In this document: positions 7,872 to 18,459 of the stretch, one piece after another | Numbering within the stretch: the first letter of the stretch is position 1 | Layout of the letters: the number at the start of each line of letters is the position of its first letter | Source of the DNA: Novispirillum itersonii | GTDB lineage: Bacteria; Pseudomonadota; Alphaproteobacteria; Rhodospirillales; Rhodospirillaceae | Length of the DNA: 64,000 nucleotides | Assembly (NCBI RefSeq): GCF_014205675.1 | Contig: NZ_JACIIX010000004.1 | Coordinates: forward strand, 203,100-267,099 | Direction: 5' to 3' | Translations under genes and position numbers: made by a program | The notes under the pieces: model-generated | Databases searched by the model: none | Told to the model about the DNA's origin: nothing | The model's input: the letters and a program-made list of their open reading frames with translations, nothing else

Positions 7872-9851
7872 TCACCGCGCTTCTGTGGCCGACGGCTTCT
7901 GTCTGGCCCGGCGCTGCGGCGGCTGCTTCATCTCCTTCAGCACAAACCGGGAGGGCAGCACCGCCGCAAACAGGTCTTCCTCCAGCGGCAGCGGACTGCC
8001 ACTGCACAGGGCGGCCAGTGTCTCCGCCATCAGGGCCGCGGTCTGGAACCCACGGGACCCCAGCGCCCCCAGCACATACAGGCCGGGCACCCAGTCCGCC
8101 GCCGGATAACGGCTGTGGGGCCAGCCATGATGCAACCCGTCATACAGCTCCCGCCAGCGGGCGGCGTCGAACAGCGGGCCGGTCATCGGCATATGGTCAG
8201 CAATGGTCGCCCGCAGGCTGGACCGGCTGGCGATCACCGGGCGCTCCGCCCACGGCGTGGAAAGCGGCACCTTGTCCTCCGCCACCTCCATGTTCCGGGC
8301 GTCGTCGGCAGCAGTCGGCTGATCCCATCCCGGGCGCTGCGGATCGCCCCAGCGGTCATAGGTGGCCCCCACCACGCGCTGCCCCGGCAGGGCGGCACGC
8401 GGTGACAGATACCCGCCAAAGGACAGCGCCCCGCCCGGAAGATCGGCGCTGTCGGCAATCAGGGTGATCTGGCCGCGATTGGAGCGGATCGGCAGATCCG
8501 CCTGCGGCCACAGCAGCGGCGTCACCGCCCCGGCGGCCAGCACCACCGCATCCACCGTCAGATCCGCCCCGGTAAGATGCCAGCGGGACCCTTCGGCCGT
8601 CAGGGCCGTTACGTCGGCCTCAATCAACGGGATCTCCCCGCGCAGGGCGCTACAGACGGCAGGCGGGTGCATCGCCCCGGCATCGGGCATCCACAGGCCG
8701 CCCCGACTTCCCTTCAGGCCGGTCAGTGCCCCCGCTTCCGGTCCATCAACCCAGTATCCGATATCCTCGGGCAGGGTTGCGGCCAGCGCCCGCAAATGCT
8801 CTTCCTCCTGTTCCTCCGCCGCGACCGTCAGGATGCCGGGAAAAAAGGCAACCGCCTCCCCAAGGTCTCCTAGTAGACGCTTCATATGCCGGAAGGACGC
8901 CCCGTAAAACCGGGAATGGACCCCACCATCCAGCGTCACCCGGGGCTTCAGCAGGCCGCAGGGGTTGCCGGAGCCTTCCCGACCCTCCTGCCCGTGGCGG
9001 TCGACCAGCACCGGATCAAACCCGGCCCGGCGCAGGGCACGGGCAGCCGCACAGCCCGCGACCCCGGCCCCGATCACCGCAATCCGTGCCCCCGGTGCCA
9101 GCGCAGGCGGCAGCCGCAGCCACGGCGCTCCGGACGGCTCCGGGGCCTGTGGCAACACTGCCGTCAGGCAATGCTTCTTATACCGGAAGCCCTTGCGCCG
9201 CTCCGTCACAAACCCTGCCGCCTGCAAATCCTGCCGGACCTGCGTGACGGCGGTGAAGCTTGCCAGCCTTGCCCCGGGGGCAGACAGGGCCGCCACCCGC
9301 CGCAGAACCGCAGCCGACCACATATCAGGATTTTTTGCCGGGGAAAAACCGTCGAGAAACCAGCTATCAACCCGCGCCATCAGGCCCGACAGCATCGGCA
9401 GAACCGGCCCGAACAGCAGCAGCAGGCGGACCCGCCCCCCTTCAAACGACAGCGTATGGATGCCCGGCACCGGAGCGGGCCAGTGCCGCAGGAGTTCCTC
9501 CACCAGCGGAGACAGCTCCGGGAACAGGGCCAGTGCCCGGCGCAGATCCTCCCGCCGCAGCGGAAACCCTTCGACCGAGCAGTAGGACAGATGGCCGCAG
9601 CGCTGCGGATCCTCCCGCCACGCCTGCCACGTCAGCAGGAAATTGAGGCCGGTCCCGAAACCGGTTTCCGCCACTGTCCAGCGGTCCCGCCCCTGCCACG
9701 CCTGCGGCAGCCCGGTCCCTTCCAGAAACACGTAGCGGCTTTCGGCCAGACCATGGCCGATGATGAAGTAGACATCATCGAAAGTCCCCGAGCAGGGCGT
9801 TCCGTCCCCGGCCCACTTCAGCGCCGGGCTGCTCAGTTCACGCGTATCCAT
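7872..9851 (-). CDS. mnmC: Bifunctional tRNA mnm5s2U synthesis enzyme MnmC
   Basis: A 659-residue two-domain enzyme that completes the 5-methylaminomethyl-2-thiouridine at wobble position 34. The C-terminal FAD domain removes the carboxymethyl group and the N-terminal domain methylates the product with SAM. The methyltransferase part shows ETGFGTGLN at 62-70 and DGFSPAKNPDMW at 167-178. The oxidoreductase part begins with the dinucleotide-binding IAVIGAGVAG (about 257-266) and is DAO-like to the end. Both domains look intact and length is normal. It is convergent with nnrS. A GGAAG precedes the ATG. Confidence 0.95.
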   Translation of the reverse strand: MDTRELSSPALKWAGDGTPCSGTFDDVYFIIGHGLAESRYVFLEGTGLPQAWQGRDRWTVAETGFGTGLNFLLTWQAWREDPQRCGHLSYCSVEGFPLRREDLRRALALFPELSPLVEELLRHWPAPVPGIHTLSFEGGRVRLLLLFGPVLPMLSGLMARVDSWFLDGFSPAKNPDMWSAAVLRRVAALSAPGARLASFTAVTQVRQDLQAAGFVTERRKGFRYKKHCLTAVLPQAPEPSGAPWLRLPPALAPGARIAVIGAGVAGCAAARALRRAGFDPVLVDRHGQEGREGSGNPCGLLKPRVTLDGGVHSRFYGASFRHMKRLLGDLGEAVAFFPGILTVAAEEQEEEHLRALAATLPEDIGYWVDGPEAGALTGLKGSRGGLWMPDAGAMHPPAVCSALRGEIPLIEADVTALTAEGSRWHLTGADLTVDAVVLAAGAVTPLLWPQADLPIRSNRGQITLIADSADLPGGALSFGGYLSPRAALPGQRVVGATYDRWGDPQRPGWDQPTAADDARNMEVAEDKVPLSTPWAERPVIASRSSLRATIADHMPMTGPLFDAARWRELYDGLHHGWPHSRYPAADWVPGLYVLGALGSRGFQTAALMAETLAALCSGSPLPLEEDLFAAVLPSRFVLKEMKQPPQRRARQKPSATEAR

Positions 9852-9872
9852 GGCATCGGCTTCCGCTTCACA

Positions 9873-9912
9873 GAAAAAGGGCCCCCGACAGCACGCCGGA
9901 GCCCCTTTCTCT
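9873..9912 (-). terminator. Intrinsic terminator of the cytochrome oxidase operon
   Basis: On the minus strand GGGGCTCC pairs with GGGGGCCC (one mismatch, one G-T) around an 11-base loop, followed by a T-run. It sits 30 bases after the coxC stop and ends the coxB-coxA-ctaG-coxC transcript. Confidence 0.75.
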
Positions 9913-9942
9913 TACCTGCTGATCCGCTTCAGGGAAAGAGGA

Positions 9943-10740
9943 TCAGGCCGCAACCCACCAGTACATGAACACAAACAGGAAGACCCACACCACATCAACA
10001 AAATGCCAGTACCATTCCGCGAACTCGAACCCCAGATGTTTATCCCCGTCAAAATGCCCCCGCATCGCCCGCAGCAGCATCACGCCCAGCATGCAGACTC
10101 CGACAAACACATGGAACCCGTGGAACCCGGTGGCCATGTAGAAGGTGGACGGGTAGATGCCGTCCCGGAACGCAAAGGCCAGATGGCCGTATTCAATCGC
10201 CTGCAACACCAGAAAGCAGATCCCCAGCGCCACCGTCAGCGCCAGACCGCCCACCAACCGCCCCCGCTGCCCGGCAGCGATACCGCCACGCGCCCACATC
10301 AGCACCACACCGGAACTGAGCAGGATCACCGTGTTGATCAGCGGCAGGCCGAAGGGATCCGCCGTTTCAATGCCCGCCGGGGGCCACACCCCCTGCGTGA
10401 CCGGCCCGATGTGCAGGGCGTTGTGGAAATAGGCCCAGAAGAAAGCGACGAAGAACATCACCTCGGACCCGATGAACAGCCCCATCCCCATCCGCAGGCC
10501 GGTGCGCACCGGCCCGGTGTGGGCGCGGTCCACCCGGCTTTCGCGGATCACATCACGCCACCAGAGGGCCATGGTCAACAGCACCAGCCCGAACCCGGCC
10601 AGCATCAGCCATGGCGGGCTGCCGTGAAAATACTGCACCGCCCCGACGGCGAGGACAAAGGCCCCAAGGGAGCCAAGCGCCGGCCATGGACTGGGGGCGA
10701 TGATATGGAACGGATGCTTGCGGACACCGGCTGCACTCAT
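9943..10740 (-). CDS. ctaE: Cytochrome c oxidase subunit III
   Basis: The 265-residue subunit III of an aa3-type cytochrome c oxidase in the inner membrane, with seven helices. Visible family features are KHPFHIIAPSPWP at the start, GLRMGMGLFIGSEVMFFVAFFWAYFHNAL and the C-terminal ATGFHGFHVFVG and EFAEWYWHFVDVVW. This subunit stabilises the catalytic core and affects proton uptake. It is the last gene of the operon, 45 bases after ctaG and just before the terminator. Confidence 0.96.
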   Translation of the reverse strand: MSAAGVRKHPFHIIAPSPWPALGSLGAFVLAVGAVQYFHGSPPWLMLAGFGLVLLTMALWWRDVIRESRVDRAHTGPVRTGLRMGMGLFIGSEVMFFVAFFWAYFHNALHIGPVTQGVWPPAGIETADPFGLPLINTVILLSSGVVLMWARGGIAAGQRGRLVGGLALTVALGICFLVLQAIEYGHLAFAFRDGIYPSTFYMATGFHGFHVFVGVCMLGVMLLRAMRGHFDGDKHLGFEFAEWYWHFVDVVWVFLFVFMYWWVAA

Positions 10741-10785
10741 GATCGGGTCTCCCCTGTCTCCGTGCCGGGCATAACCGGCCGGGGC

Positions 10786-11334
10786 TCAGCTTTTCTTTTC
10801 GAAAAAGGTGTAAGACAGCGTCACCGTACGCACATCGTTAACCAGAGGATCGCTCAGCAGGGCCGGATCAATAAAGAACTGAACCGGCATCTCCGCCGTT
10901 TGCCCCGGTTGCAAGGTTTGTTCAGAAAAGCAAAAACACTCAATCTTATTAAAGTATTGCGCGGCTTTCATCGGGGTGACGTTGAAGGTGGCCGTCCCGG
11001 TGACCGGCTGGGTGCCGGTGTTGGTCGCCCGATATATCGCCAGCACCGGCTCTCCGGCGTAAAGGGCCATCTGCGTCTGTCCCGGAGCGAACTGCCATGG
11101 CAATCCCGCCGCGACATTGGCATCAAACCGCACCGTCAGCCGGACCTGTGCCGCCTGTCCGCCTGCCCCGGTATACGCGGCCACATAGGATCCGCTCTTC
11201 GGGGTTCCTTCCAGCCCGGTTATCGCGCAGACCAGACGGTAGAGCGGAACTGCCGCGAAGGCCGCGCCGACCATGGCCATCGCAAGACCGGCAAACAGAA
11301 ACGCGATACGCCCATTGCCGCTGTGGGTCTGCAT
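10786..11334 (-). CDS. ctaG: Cytochrome c oxidase assembly protein CtaG/Cox11
   Basis: A copper chaperone that inserts CuB into subunit I. The 182-residue protein has one N-terminal transmembrane helix (about residues 10-30) and a periplasmic immunoglobulin-like domain. The copper-binding motif FNKIECFCF is at about 128-136, with the CFCF pair at 133-136. FFIDP (about 153-157) and the C-terminal TLSYTFF are also conserved. It lies 48 bases after coxA. In many alphaproteobacteria ctaB precedes it in the same operon; here it does not. Confidence 0.95.
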   Translation of the reverse strand: MQTHSGNGRIAFLFAGLAMAMVGAAFAAVPLYRLVCAITGLEGTPKSGSYVAAYTGAGGQAAQVRLTVRFDANVAAGLPWQFAPGQTQMALYAGEPVLAIYRATNTGTQPVTGTATFNVTPMKAAQYFNKIECFCFSEQTLQPGQTAEMPVQFFIDPALLSDPLVNDVRTVTLSYTFFEKKS

Positions 11335-11382
11335 GATGGTTCCTTCCCCGCGCTGAGGGGGCCTTGAGGGGTCCCTGAGGAG

Positions 11383-13065
<1,683 letters not shown>

Positions 13066-13926
13066 TTATGGCTTCACAGAGGCCACTTCCGTTGTCCCGG
13101 CGGTTCCCAGACGGGCCTGCGTCTTCTGCACCCAGCCCTTGAACTCCTCGGCGCTGACCGCCCGCACCGCGATCGGCATGAACCCGTGATTGACCCCGCA
13201 CAGCTCGGAACACTGTCCATAGAAAGTGCCAGCCCGGTCAGCCCGGATCCAGGTCTCGTTCAGCCGGCCGGGCATACTGTCGGTCTTGACCCCCAGCGCC
13301 GGAACCGCCCACGCGTGAATGACATCCTGCGAGGTCATCACCACCCGCACCGTGGCCCCGACCGGGATCACCACTTCATTGTCCACCGCCAGCAGGCGCG
13401 GATCATTGGGCTCCAGCGCCGACGCATCCTTCATGAAGCTGTCGAAGGACAGATTGTGATCCGGGTATTCGTAGGACCAGTACCACTGGTGGCCGGTGAC
13501 CTTCAGAGTGAAGTCGGCGTCACTGGTCCGGTCCATGAAATACAGCAGCTTGAACGACGGCACCGCGATCACCAGCAGGATCAGCACCGGAATGGCGGTC
13601 CATGCCACTTCCAGCACGGTGTTATGGCTGAAGGTCTGCGGTTTCGGGTTGGCCTTGGCATTAAAGCGGACCATCACGATGGCCAGCAGGGCCATCACCA
13701 GCACCACCACCAGAATCATCACCACGGTGATGTAGTTATGCAGGCTGGTGATCCGCTCCATCACCGGAGAGGCCGCAGCCTGAAAGGTCATCTGCCATGG
13801 CTGCGGCTGACCGTCTGACAGGGCGGCCCCACTGCTGAAGCCCAGAATCAACAGGGCCCCGGCGCTGGCTTTGGCAGCACGGAACACAGCGGCGGCCACA
13901 CGGCCCCATGAATCAGCGTTTGTCAT
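13066..13926 (-). CDS. ctaC: Cytochrome c oxidase subunit II
   Basis: The 286-residue CuA subunit. A signal or anchor segment occupies residues 10-35, two transmembrane helices lie at about 65-90 and 108-128, and the periplasmic cupredoxin domain follows. All six CuA ligands are present: H204, C239, E241, C243, H247 and M250, in GQCSELCGVNHGFM. There is no fused cytochrome c domain, so electrons come from a separate cytochrome c. It is the first gene of the operon, so the operon promoter should lie upstream of 13926. Confidence 0.96.
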   Translation of the reverse strand: MTNADSWGRVAAAVFRAAKASAGALLILGFSSGAALSDGQPQPWQMTFQAAASPVMERITSLHNYITVVMILVVVLVMALLAIVMVRFNAKANPKPQTFSHNTVLEVAWTAIPVLILLVIAVPSFKLLYFMDRTSDADFTLKVTGHQWYWSYEYPDHNLSFDSFMKDASALEPNDPRLLAVDNEVVIPVGATVRVVMTSQDVIHAWAVPALGVKTDSMPGRLNETWIRADRAGTFYGQCSELCGVNHGFMPIAVRAVSAEEFKGWVQKTQARLGTAGTTEVASVKP

Positions 13927-14559
13927 CGCGTCTGTTCTCCCCGGGCGTCAAAGACCCCTGAGCCGTCCGGCCCCGGTTTTCCCGGCCCGGATCCCTTGTC
14001 CAGAAACGACAGCGACGTGACAGCACTCTGCGGAAAAGCGGGCTTCAGCCGGTGTCGGAGAAACGCAGCAAACCGTTCTGTCATACAGTGCATTAAGCCG
14101 GATCAGCTTATCTGTGATCCTTGCCCGGTCCCGCCGTTCCTTCTCCAGACACGACGCCCGAAGCGACAGTTATCTGGTCAGAAGAAGCGGGGCACGGACT
14201 TACGGATACACACACCCCGACCTTTTAAAGAGCAGAGCGTTTTTCTGGATCAGCCAAATTCTGTTTAATCAGGAACGACCAACCCTTCAGGATTGATAAC
14301 AATCGATTTATGTCAATTCACGGCAATCCGGCCATAAATGACACTGTGGCAGCCCCATCACCCTGCATAACAATGATTGGTTTACTTTCCACAGCTTGGC
14401 AATACCCAATAAGTTTTGTCTGTTTTTAACATCAGTATTAATGCGGACTTTCGCCTGCGCAGCAGAAACAGCCCGTTGGAATGCTTATCTTTTCCGAAAT
14501 CCAGAAACGCACCTGCACACTCAGCAGGCATGCAGCACCCGAATACCACCCTCCGACTC
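13927..14559. other. Long AT-richer leader/promoter region upstream of coxB
   Basis: A 630-bp stretch without a convincing gene. The segment from about 14260 to 14480 is clearly more AT-rich than its surroundings and holds an FNR-like box and a minus-strand TTGACA (14311-14316) without a good -10 at normal spacing. A 90-codon plus-strand frame (13996-14268) has no ribosome binding site or family resemblance and looks like chance. The region most likely carries the cox operon promoter and a long 5' leader. Confidence 0.5.
14293..14306. promoter_or_regulatory. FNR/FixK-like box upstream of the cox operon
   Basis: TTGATAACAATCGA matches the FNR/FixK consensus TTGAT-N4-ATCAA at nine of ten defined positions. 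It lies about 370 bases upstream of the coxB start. Oxygen-linked control of an aa3 oxidase is plausible, but the long distance makes this uncertain. Confidence 0.35.
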
Positions 14560-14607
14560 CCTGAAAACAAACAGGAACGGCGCCGGAGTTTCCCCCGGCG
14601 CCGTTCC
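14560..14607 (-). terminator. Intrinsic terminator of homospermidine synthase
   Basis: A perfect 13-base stem, GGAACGGCGCCGG (14574-14586) with its complement at 14595-14607, and an 8-base loop, begins 25 bases after the stop codon of the minus-strand gene. On the minus strand it is followed by CTGTTTGTTTTC. Confidence 0.9.
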
Positions 14608-14631
14608 GTCTTACAGACAGGTCAGATCGGA

Positions 14632-16053
14632 TCAGCGGACCCGAACGTTGCGGAACTGCCACGGATCCTGATGATCAACATCTTCGGGGAACAGCTTTTC
14701 ACGGCCATCCAGCGGGGTCCAGTCGGTATACTCACCGACAACCGGGCCCAGATAAGGCCCGGCAACCGCAAGAATATCCTCATGCGGCAGTTCATCAGCC
14801 TCAATCAGCCCGACATCCGGATTGTTGATCGCCCAGACCATACCGCCCAGCACCGCCGCCGTGACCTGAAGGCCAGTGGCGTTCTGATATGGGGCCAGAT
14901 CGCGGGCTTCCTGCACGCTCAGGTGAGAGCCATACCAGTATGCATTCTTTGCATGGCCGTACAGCAGCACACCCAGCTCATCCCGGCCTTCGGTCAGTTC
15001 GCCGTTCAGCAGGCGGTACACCGGCTGTTCCGCCCACTCCTTCCCAGCCAGCTCATGCAGGCTGAGAACTGCGGCATCGCAGGGATGGTAGGCATAATGC
15101 ACGGTCGGACGATAGCGGACCGCACCGTTTTCCCGCACCGTCAGGAAGTCAGCGATGGAAATCGCTTCATTATGGGTAATCAGGAAACCATGGAACGGGC
15201 CTTCCATCGGCGTCCACGTCCGCACCCGGGTGCTGGCCCCCGGACGGCCCAGATAAATGGCGGCGTCACAGCCGAAATCATGCCGGAAACCATCTTCCGG
15301 CAAGCCCTTTTCATGGGTGCCCCAGCCGAGTTCAGCCGGTTGCATGCCTTCGCCGACAAACCCGTCAATCGACCAGGTGTTCCAGAACTCCCCCCGCACT
15401 TTCGGGCGGGCGGTGGTCTGGGTGTCGCGCTCGGCGATATGGATCCCCTTGATCCCCAGCGTTTCCGCCAGCGCCGCCCAACCGGAACGGTCCGTCGGCA
15501 CCGGAGTGTCAACACCGGTGTCCGCCGCAACGGTCAGCAGGGCCCGCTTGACGAAATGGCTGACCAGCCCGGGATTGGCGCCATGGGCCATCACCGCAGT
15601 TTTCCCGCCGGGGAACTGCGCCTGCACGGCCAGAGCCTCTTCCCGCATAGAATAGTTGGACCGCTGCGACGCCGACTTGCTGGTATCGGTGTAGCCGCCT
15701 TCCCACGGTTCAATGCAGGTGTCGATGTAGAGGGCACCCCACCCCTGCGCCAGACGGATCAGATCCAGTGAGGACACATTCACCGACATATTGACGATAA
15801 AGCCGGGAGTGCCCGCCAGAATCGGTTCCAGAACCGAACGGACATTGTCCCGGGTCAGGGCGGTTTGCAGGAAACGGATGCCTTCGGCGTCTGCGATGGC
15901 CCGGTCACTGTCATCGGGCGCGATGATGGTAATGGCGTCACGGGGTGCGTCGATATGACGCAGGATCAAAGGCAAAATACCCTGACCGATGCTGCCAAAA
16001 CCAATGATGACGATCGGACCATCAAAACGGGCAAGCCGCTTCCATTCACTCAT
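14632..16053 (-). CDS. hss: Homospermidine synthase
   Basis: Makes sym-homospermidine from putrescine using NAD+ as a hydride-carrying cofactor, the main long polyamine of many alphaproteobacteria. The 473-residue protein starts with a Rossmann fold (IVIIGFGSIGQGILP, glycines within 18-25) and matches the saccharopine dehydrogenase-like bacterial Hss family throughout. Later segments such as YIDTCIEPWEGGYTD, MAHGANPGLVSHFVK and YHPCDAAVLSLHELAG are strongly family-like. It is cytoplasmic. Ornithine decarboxylase, 700 bases upstream on the same strand, would supply putrescine. It has its own strong terminator. Confidence 0.95.
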   Translation of the reverse strand: MSEWKRLARFDGPIVIIGFGSIGQGILPLILRHIDAPRDAITIIAPDDSDRAIADAEGIRFLQTALTRDNVRSVLEPILAGTPGFIVNMSVNVSSLDLIRLAQGWGALYIDTCIEPWEGGYTDTSKSASQRSNYSMREEALAVQAQFPGGKTAVMAHGANPGLVSHFVKRALLTVAADTGVDTPVPTDRSGWAALAETLGIKGIHIAERDTQTTARPKVRGEFWNTWSIDGFVGEGMQPAELGWGTHEKGLPEDGFRHDFGCDAAIYLGRPGASTRVRTWTPMEGPFHGFLITHNEAISIADFLTVRENGAVRYRPTVHYAYHPCDAAVLSLHELAGKEWAEQPVYRLLNGELTEGRDELGVLLYGHAKNAYWYGSHLSVQEARDLAPYQNATGLQVTAAVLGGMVWAINNPDVGLIEADELPHEDILAVAGPYLGPVVGEYTDWTPLDGREKLFPEDVDHQDPWQFRNVRVR

Positions 16054-16109
16054 TCAAACAAGCTCCTAAATCAACGGCGACCTTTGCAGACTCCGGCCGC
16101 CGGGACACC

Positions 16110-16676
16110 TCACAAGCGAGACGGGGTGAAAGGGGAAACGCACAGCGCCGACGACAGTGCCAGCGACGGCAGATCATCCCCCGTTTCAACGGGGGTGATC
16201 ATGCCACGGGCATCGGTCAGAGCGCCATGACGTAGCTCAAGAGCGAGAAACCGTGCGCGGTCCACCGGGCCGGGCAGATCCATATCAAGGGTCAGGCCGG
16301 CTTCGAATCCGAAGCGGCGGTAGTAGGGTTCATCCCCCACCAGCACCACACTGCCATGGCCAAGCGCCGCCGCCTGATTGATCCCGTAGCGGATCAGGCG
16401 GGAGCCGAGGCCAAGGCTCTGAAGGCGCGGATGCACCGCCAGCGGGCCGAGCAGCAGCGACCGGGTTTCCCCGCCGATGCTGATCGCCCAGAAGCGCAGG
16501 GTGGCAATCACCTGCTGGGCGGAATCCCGGATGACGAACGCCAGCCCGTCAACCGGGGCCTGACCGTCGCGCAGGCGCTGGCAGGTCTTAAGAGTACGAT
16601 CCGGCCCGAAGCAGAGGTCGAGCAGAGTTTCGATACCGGCGTGATCAGCGGCGGTTTCGTGGGAAATCTGGATCAT
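16110..16676 (-). CDS. GNAT family N-acetyltransferase (YhbS-like)
   Basis: A 188-residue acetyl-CoA-dependent N-acetyltransferase from the ATG at 16676. The core motif is LGPLAVHPRLQSLGLGSRLI, containing the Q/RxxGxG/A pyrophosphate-binding loop, followed by VVLVGDEPYYRRFGFE, typical of the YhbS subgroup. It lies between hss and the ornithine decarboxylase gene on the same strand, so polyamine or amino acid acetylation is possible but unproven. A longer frame to 16961 would run across the intergenic gap into the decarboxylase gene and is rejected. Confidence 0.85.
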   Translation of the reverse strand: MIQISHETAADHAGIETLLDLCFGPDRTLKTCQRLRDGQAPVDGLAFVIRDSAQQVIATLRFWAISIGGETRSLLLGPLAVHPRLQSLGLGSRLIRYGINQAAALGHGSVVLVGDEPYYRRFGFEAGLTLDMDLPGPVDRARFLALELRHGALTDARGMITPVETGDDLPSLALSSALCVSPFTPSRL

Positions 16677-16755
16677 GTCTGTGGGCCTCCCTGGCCCATC
16701 CCGGCCTGGGCGGCCGGGTGCCCTGTGATTGCAGACAGAAACGATATAAATCGGA

Positions 16756-17889
16756 TCAGATGTAGAACGACTGCAACGGAGCAAAGCCGTTGAACGCCAC
16801 CGCCGAATAGGTGGTGGTGTAGGCCCCGGTCGCCTCGAACAGCACCTTGTCACCGATTTCCAGCGACACCGGCAGCGGGTACGGGGTCTTCTCGTACAGC
16901 ACGTCGGCGGAGTCACAGGTCGGACCGGCAAGGATGCACGGCTCGGTGGAGTCCCCGTCATGGGGGGTGCGGATCGGGTAGCGGATCGCCTCGTCCATGG
17001 TCTCAGCCAGACCGCCGAACTTGCCGATATCCAGATACACCCAGCGCAGTTCCCCTTCTGTGGTGGACTTGCGGGAGATCAGGATCACCTCGGATTGCAG
17101 GACACCGGCATTGCCGACCATGCCGCGGCCGGGTTCAATGATAGTTTCCGGCAGATTGTTGCCGAAGTGACGGCGCAGCGCAGTCTCAATGGCATCGCCG
17201 TAGGCCTGCACCGCCGGGATATCCCGCAGGTAACGGGTCGGGAAGCCACCGCCCATGTTGACCATCGACAGCTCAATCCCGCGTTCCGACAGGGTGCGGA
17301 AGATGCTGCCGACAATGCTCAGCGCACGGTCATAGGTGGTGACGTCACGCTGCTGCGAGCCGACATGGAAGGAAATGCCATAGGGCTTCAGGCCCAGGCG
17401 CCGGGCCTGTTCCATCAGATCCACCGCCATTTCCGGGGCGCAGCCGAACTTGCGGGACAGCGGCCATTCGGCACCTTCGCAGTCGAACAGGATGCGGCAG
17501 TACACCCGCGATCCCGGCGCGGAGCGGGCGATCTTTTCCAGCTCCTCGATGGAATCAAAGGCAAACATGGTCACGCCCATGCCCCAGGCGCGGGCGATGT
17601 CGCGTTCTTTCTTAATGGTATTGCCGTAAGAAATACGGTCCGGGGTCGCCCCGGCGGCCAGCGCCATCTCGATTTCCGCCACCGAGGCGGTGTCGAAGCA
17701 CGACCCCATTTCCGCCAGAAGCGACAGAATCTGCGGGGCGGGATTGGCCTTTACGGCATAGAAAACACGGGTTTCCGGCAGGCAATTGGCAAAAGCCTGA
17801 TAGTTCTGGCGAACCACATCGAGGTCCACCACAAGGCACGGGCCTTCCGGTCGACGGGTTTCGAGGAACTGGCGGATACGGTCGGTCAT
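16756..17889 (-). CDS. Ornithine (or lysine/ornithine) decarboxylase, alanine-racemase fold
   Basis: PLP-dependent decarboxylase making putrescine (and perhaps cadaverine), 377 residues from the ATG at 17889 with AAGGGACG as ribosome binding site. The PLP lysine is K47 in YAVKANP (44-50). HVGSQ (175-179), GGGFP (213-217) and EPGRG (252-256) hold the cofactor phosphate, and GPTCDS (322-327) supplies C325 of the active site shared between subunits. The C-terminal YSAVAFNGF is typical. Its length matches bacterial ODCs of this fold. It likely feeds homospermidine synthase downstream. Whether it prefers ornithine or lysine cannot be settled by eye. Confidence 0.93.
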   Translation of the reverse strand: MTDRIRQFLETRRPEGPCLVVDLDVVRQNYQAFANCLPETRVFYAVKANPAPQILSLLAEMGSCFDTASVAEIEMALAAGATPDRISYGNTIKKERDIARAWGMGVTMFAFDSIEELEKIARSAPGSRVYCRILFDCEGAEWPLSRKFGCAPEMAVDLMEQARRLGLKPYGISFHVGSQQRDVTTYDRALSIVGSIFRTLSERGIELSMVNMGGGFPTRYLRDIPAVQAYGDAIETALRRHFGNNLPETIIEPGRGMVGNAGVLQSEVILISRKSTTEGELRWVYLDIGKFGGLAETMDEAIRYPIRTPHDGDSTEPCILAGPTCDSADVLYEKTPYPLPVSLEIGDKVLFEATGAYTTTYSAVAFNGFAPLQSFYI

Positions 17890-18370
17890 TGCAGCACGTC
17901 CCTTGACGAAGCAGTGAAGATAAGTCGGGGACCGGAAAGCCATCCGGGGCCGGGGCGGCTGGTGGAAATGCCGAATACCGGGCCGGATCCCGACAGCTCC
18001 GGCGCCGTCGGAATAAAGGCATGTTGTGCTTGCTGTTCGTGGCCAACGCACAGACGCCCGGGGGTTGCCGGACGTTTACCCATGCGCGTTGGTTTTTCGG
18101 ATTGGGGAGTGCAATCCGCACGCTTGGCAATGAAGTAAAGTGCCTCTTCAGTAACGCCGACCTGTGGAGAGCCGACAGAGACCAAAAAAGCCGCGTTACG
18201 TCGTTGCTTTAAGCTGCCATCCCGGTTGATTTCTCCCTAAGCCTACAGGGGCTTAACAGCGGAAGAGCCGGGCAGTCCGGCAGCGACGGGCACGTGCGAA
18301 TACGGACTGACGCTGATTTATTATCCAACGACCCCGATTGCAAATTAAATTTTCGCCCCAGGGCAAAAAA
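17890..18370 (-). promoter_or_regulatory. Long 5' leader of the ornithine decarboxylase gene (candidate speF-type RNA)
   Basis: About 450-480 bases without a convincing gene lie upstream of the decarboxylase start. On the minus strand an AT-rich promoter-like zone around 18310-18370 is followed by a long GC-rich leader with several hairpins, for example GGATTG/CAATCC around a 7-base loop near 18091-18109. One open frame in the leader ends at 17886 with its TGA overlapping the decarboxylase ATG (ATGA). It has only a TTG at 18185 or an internal ATG at 18083 as start. Alphaproteobacterial ODC genes are the known setting of the speF RNA motif, so a cis-regulatory RNA is a reasonable expectation; I could not match its consensus. 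Confidence 0.4.
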
Positions 18371-18459
18371 ATTCACCTGCATTTAGATACCGCGCACCCC
18401 GTGCGGCAGAACCGGGAAAAATGCGGAATCAACCGGCAAAACCGGCAGAATGCGCGGGC

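Noticed and set aside
6426..8405. 659-codon plus-strand frame across nnrS and mnmC
   Set aside because: It crosses two recognisable genes in other frames and its translation is Ala/Arg/Pro-rich low-complexity sequence.
13996..14268. 90-codon plus-strand frame upstream of coxB
   Set aside because: No ribosome binding site, no resemblance to a known family, and its composition is not gene-like.
17886..18185. 99-codon frame in the decarboxylase leader as an ordinary gene
   Set aside because: Only a TTG or an internal ATG is available as start, no clear ribosome binding site is present and the peptide matches no family. It is kept as a finding about the leader, not as a gene.
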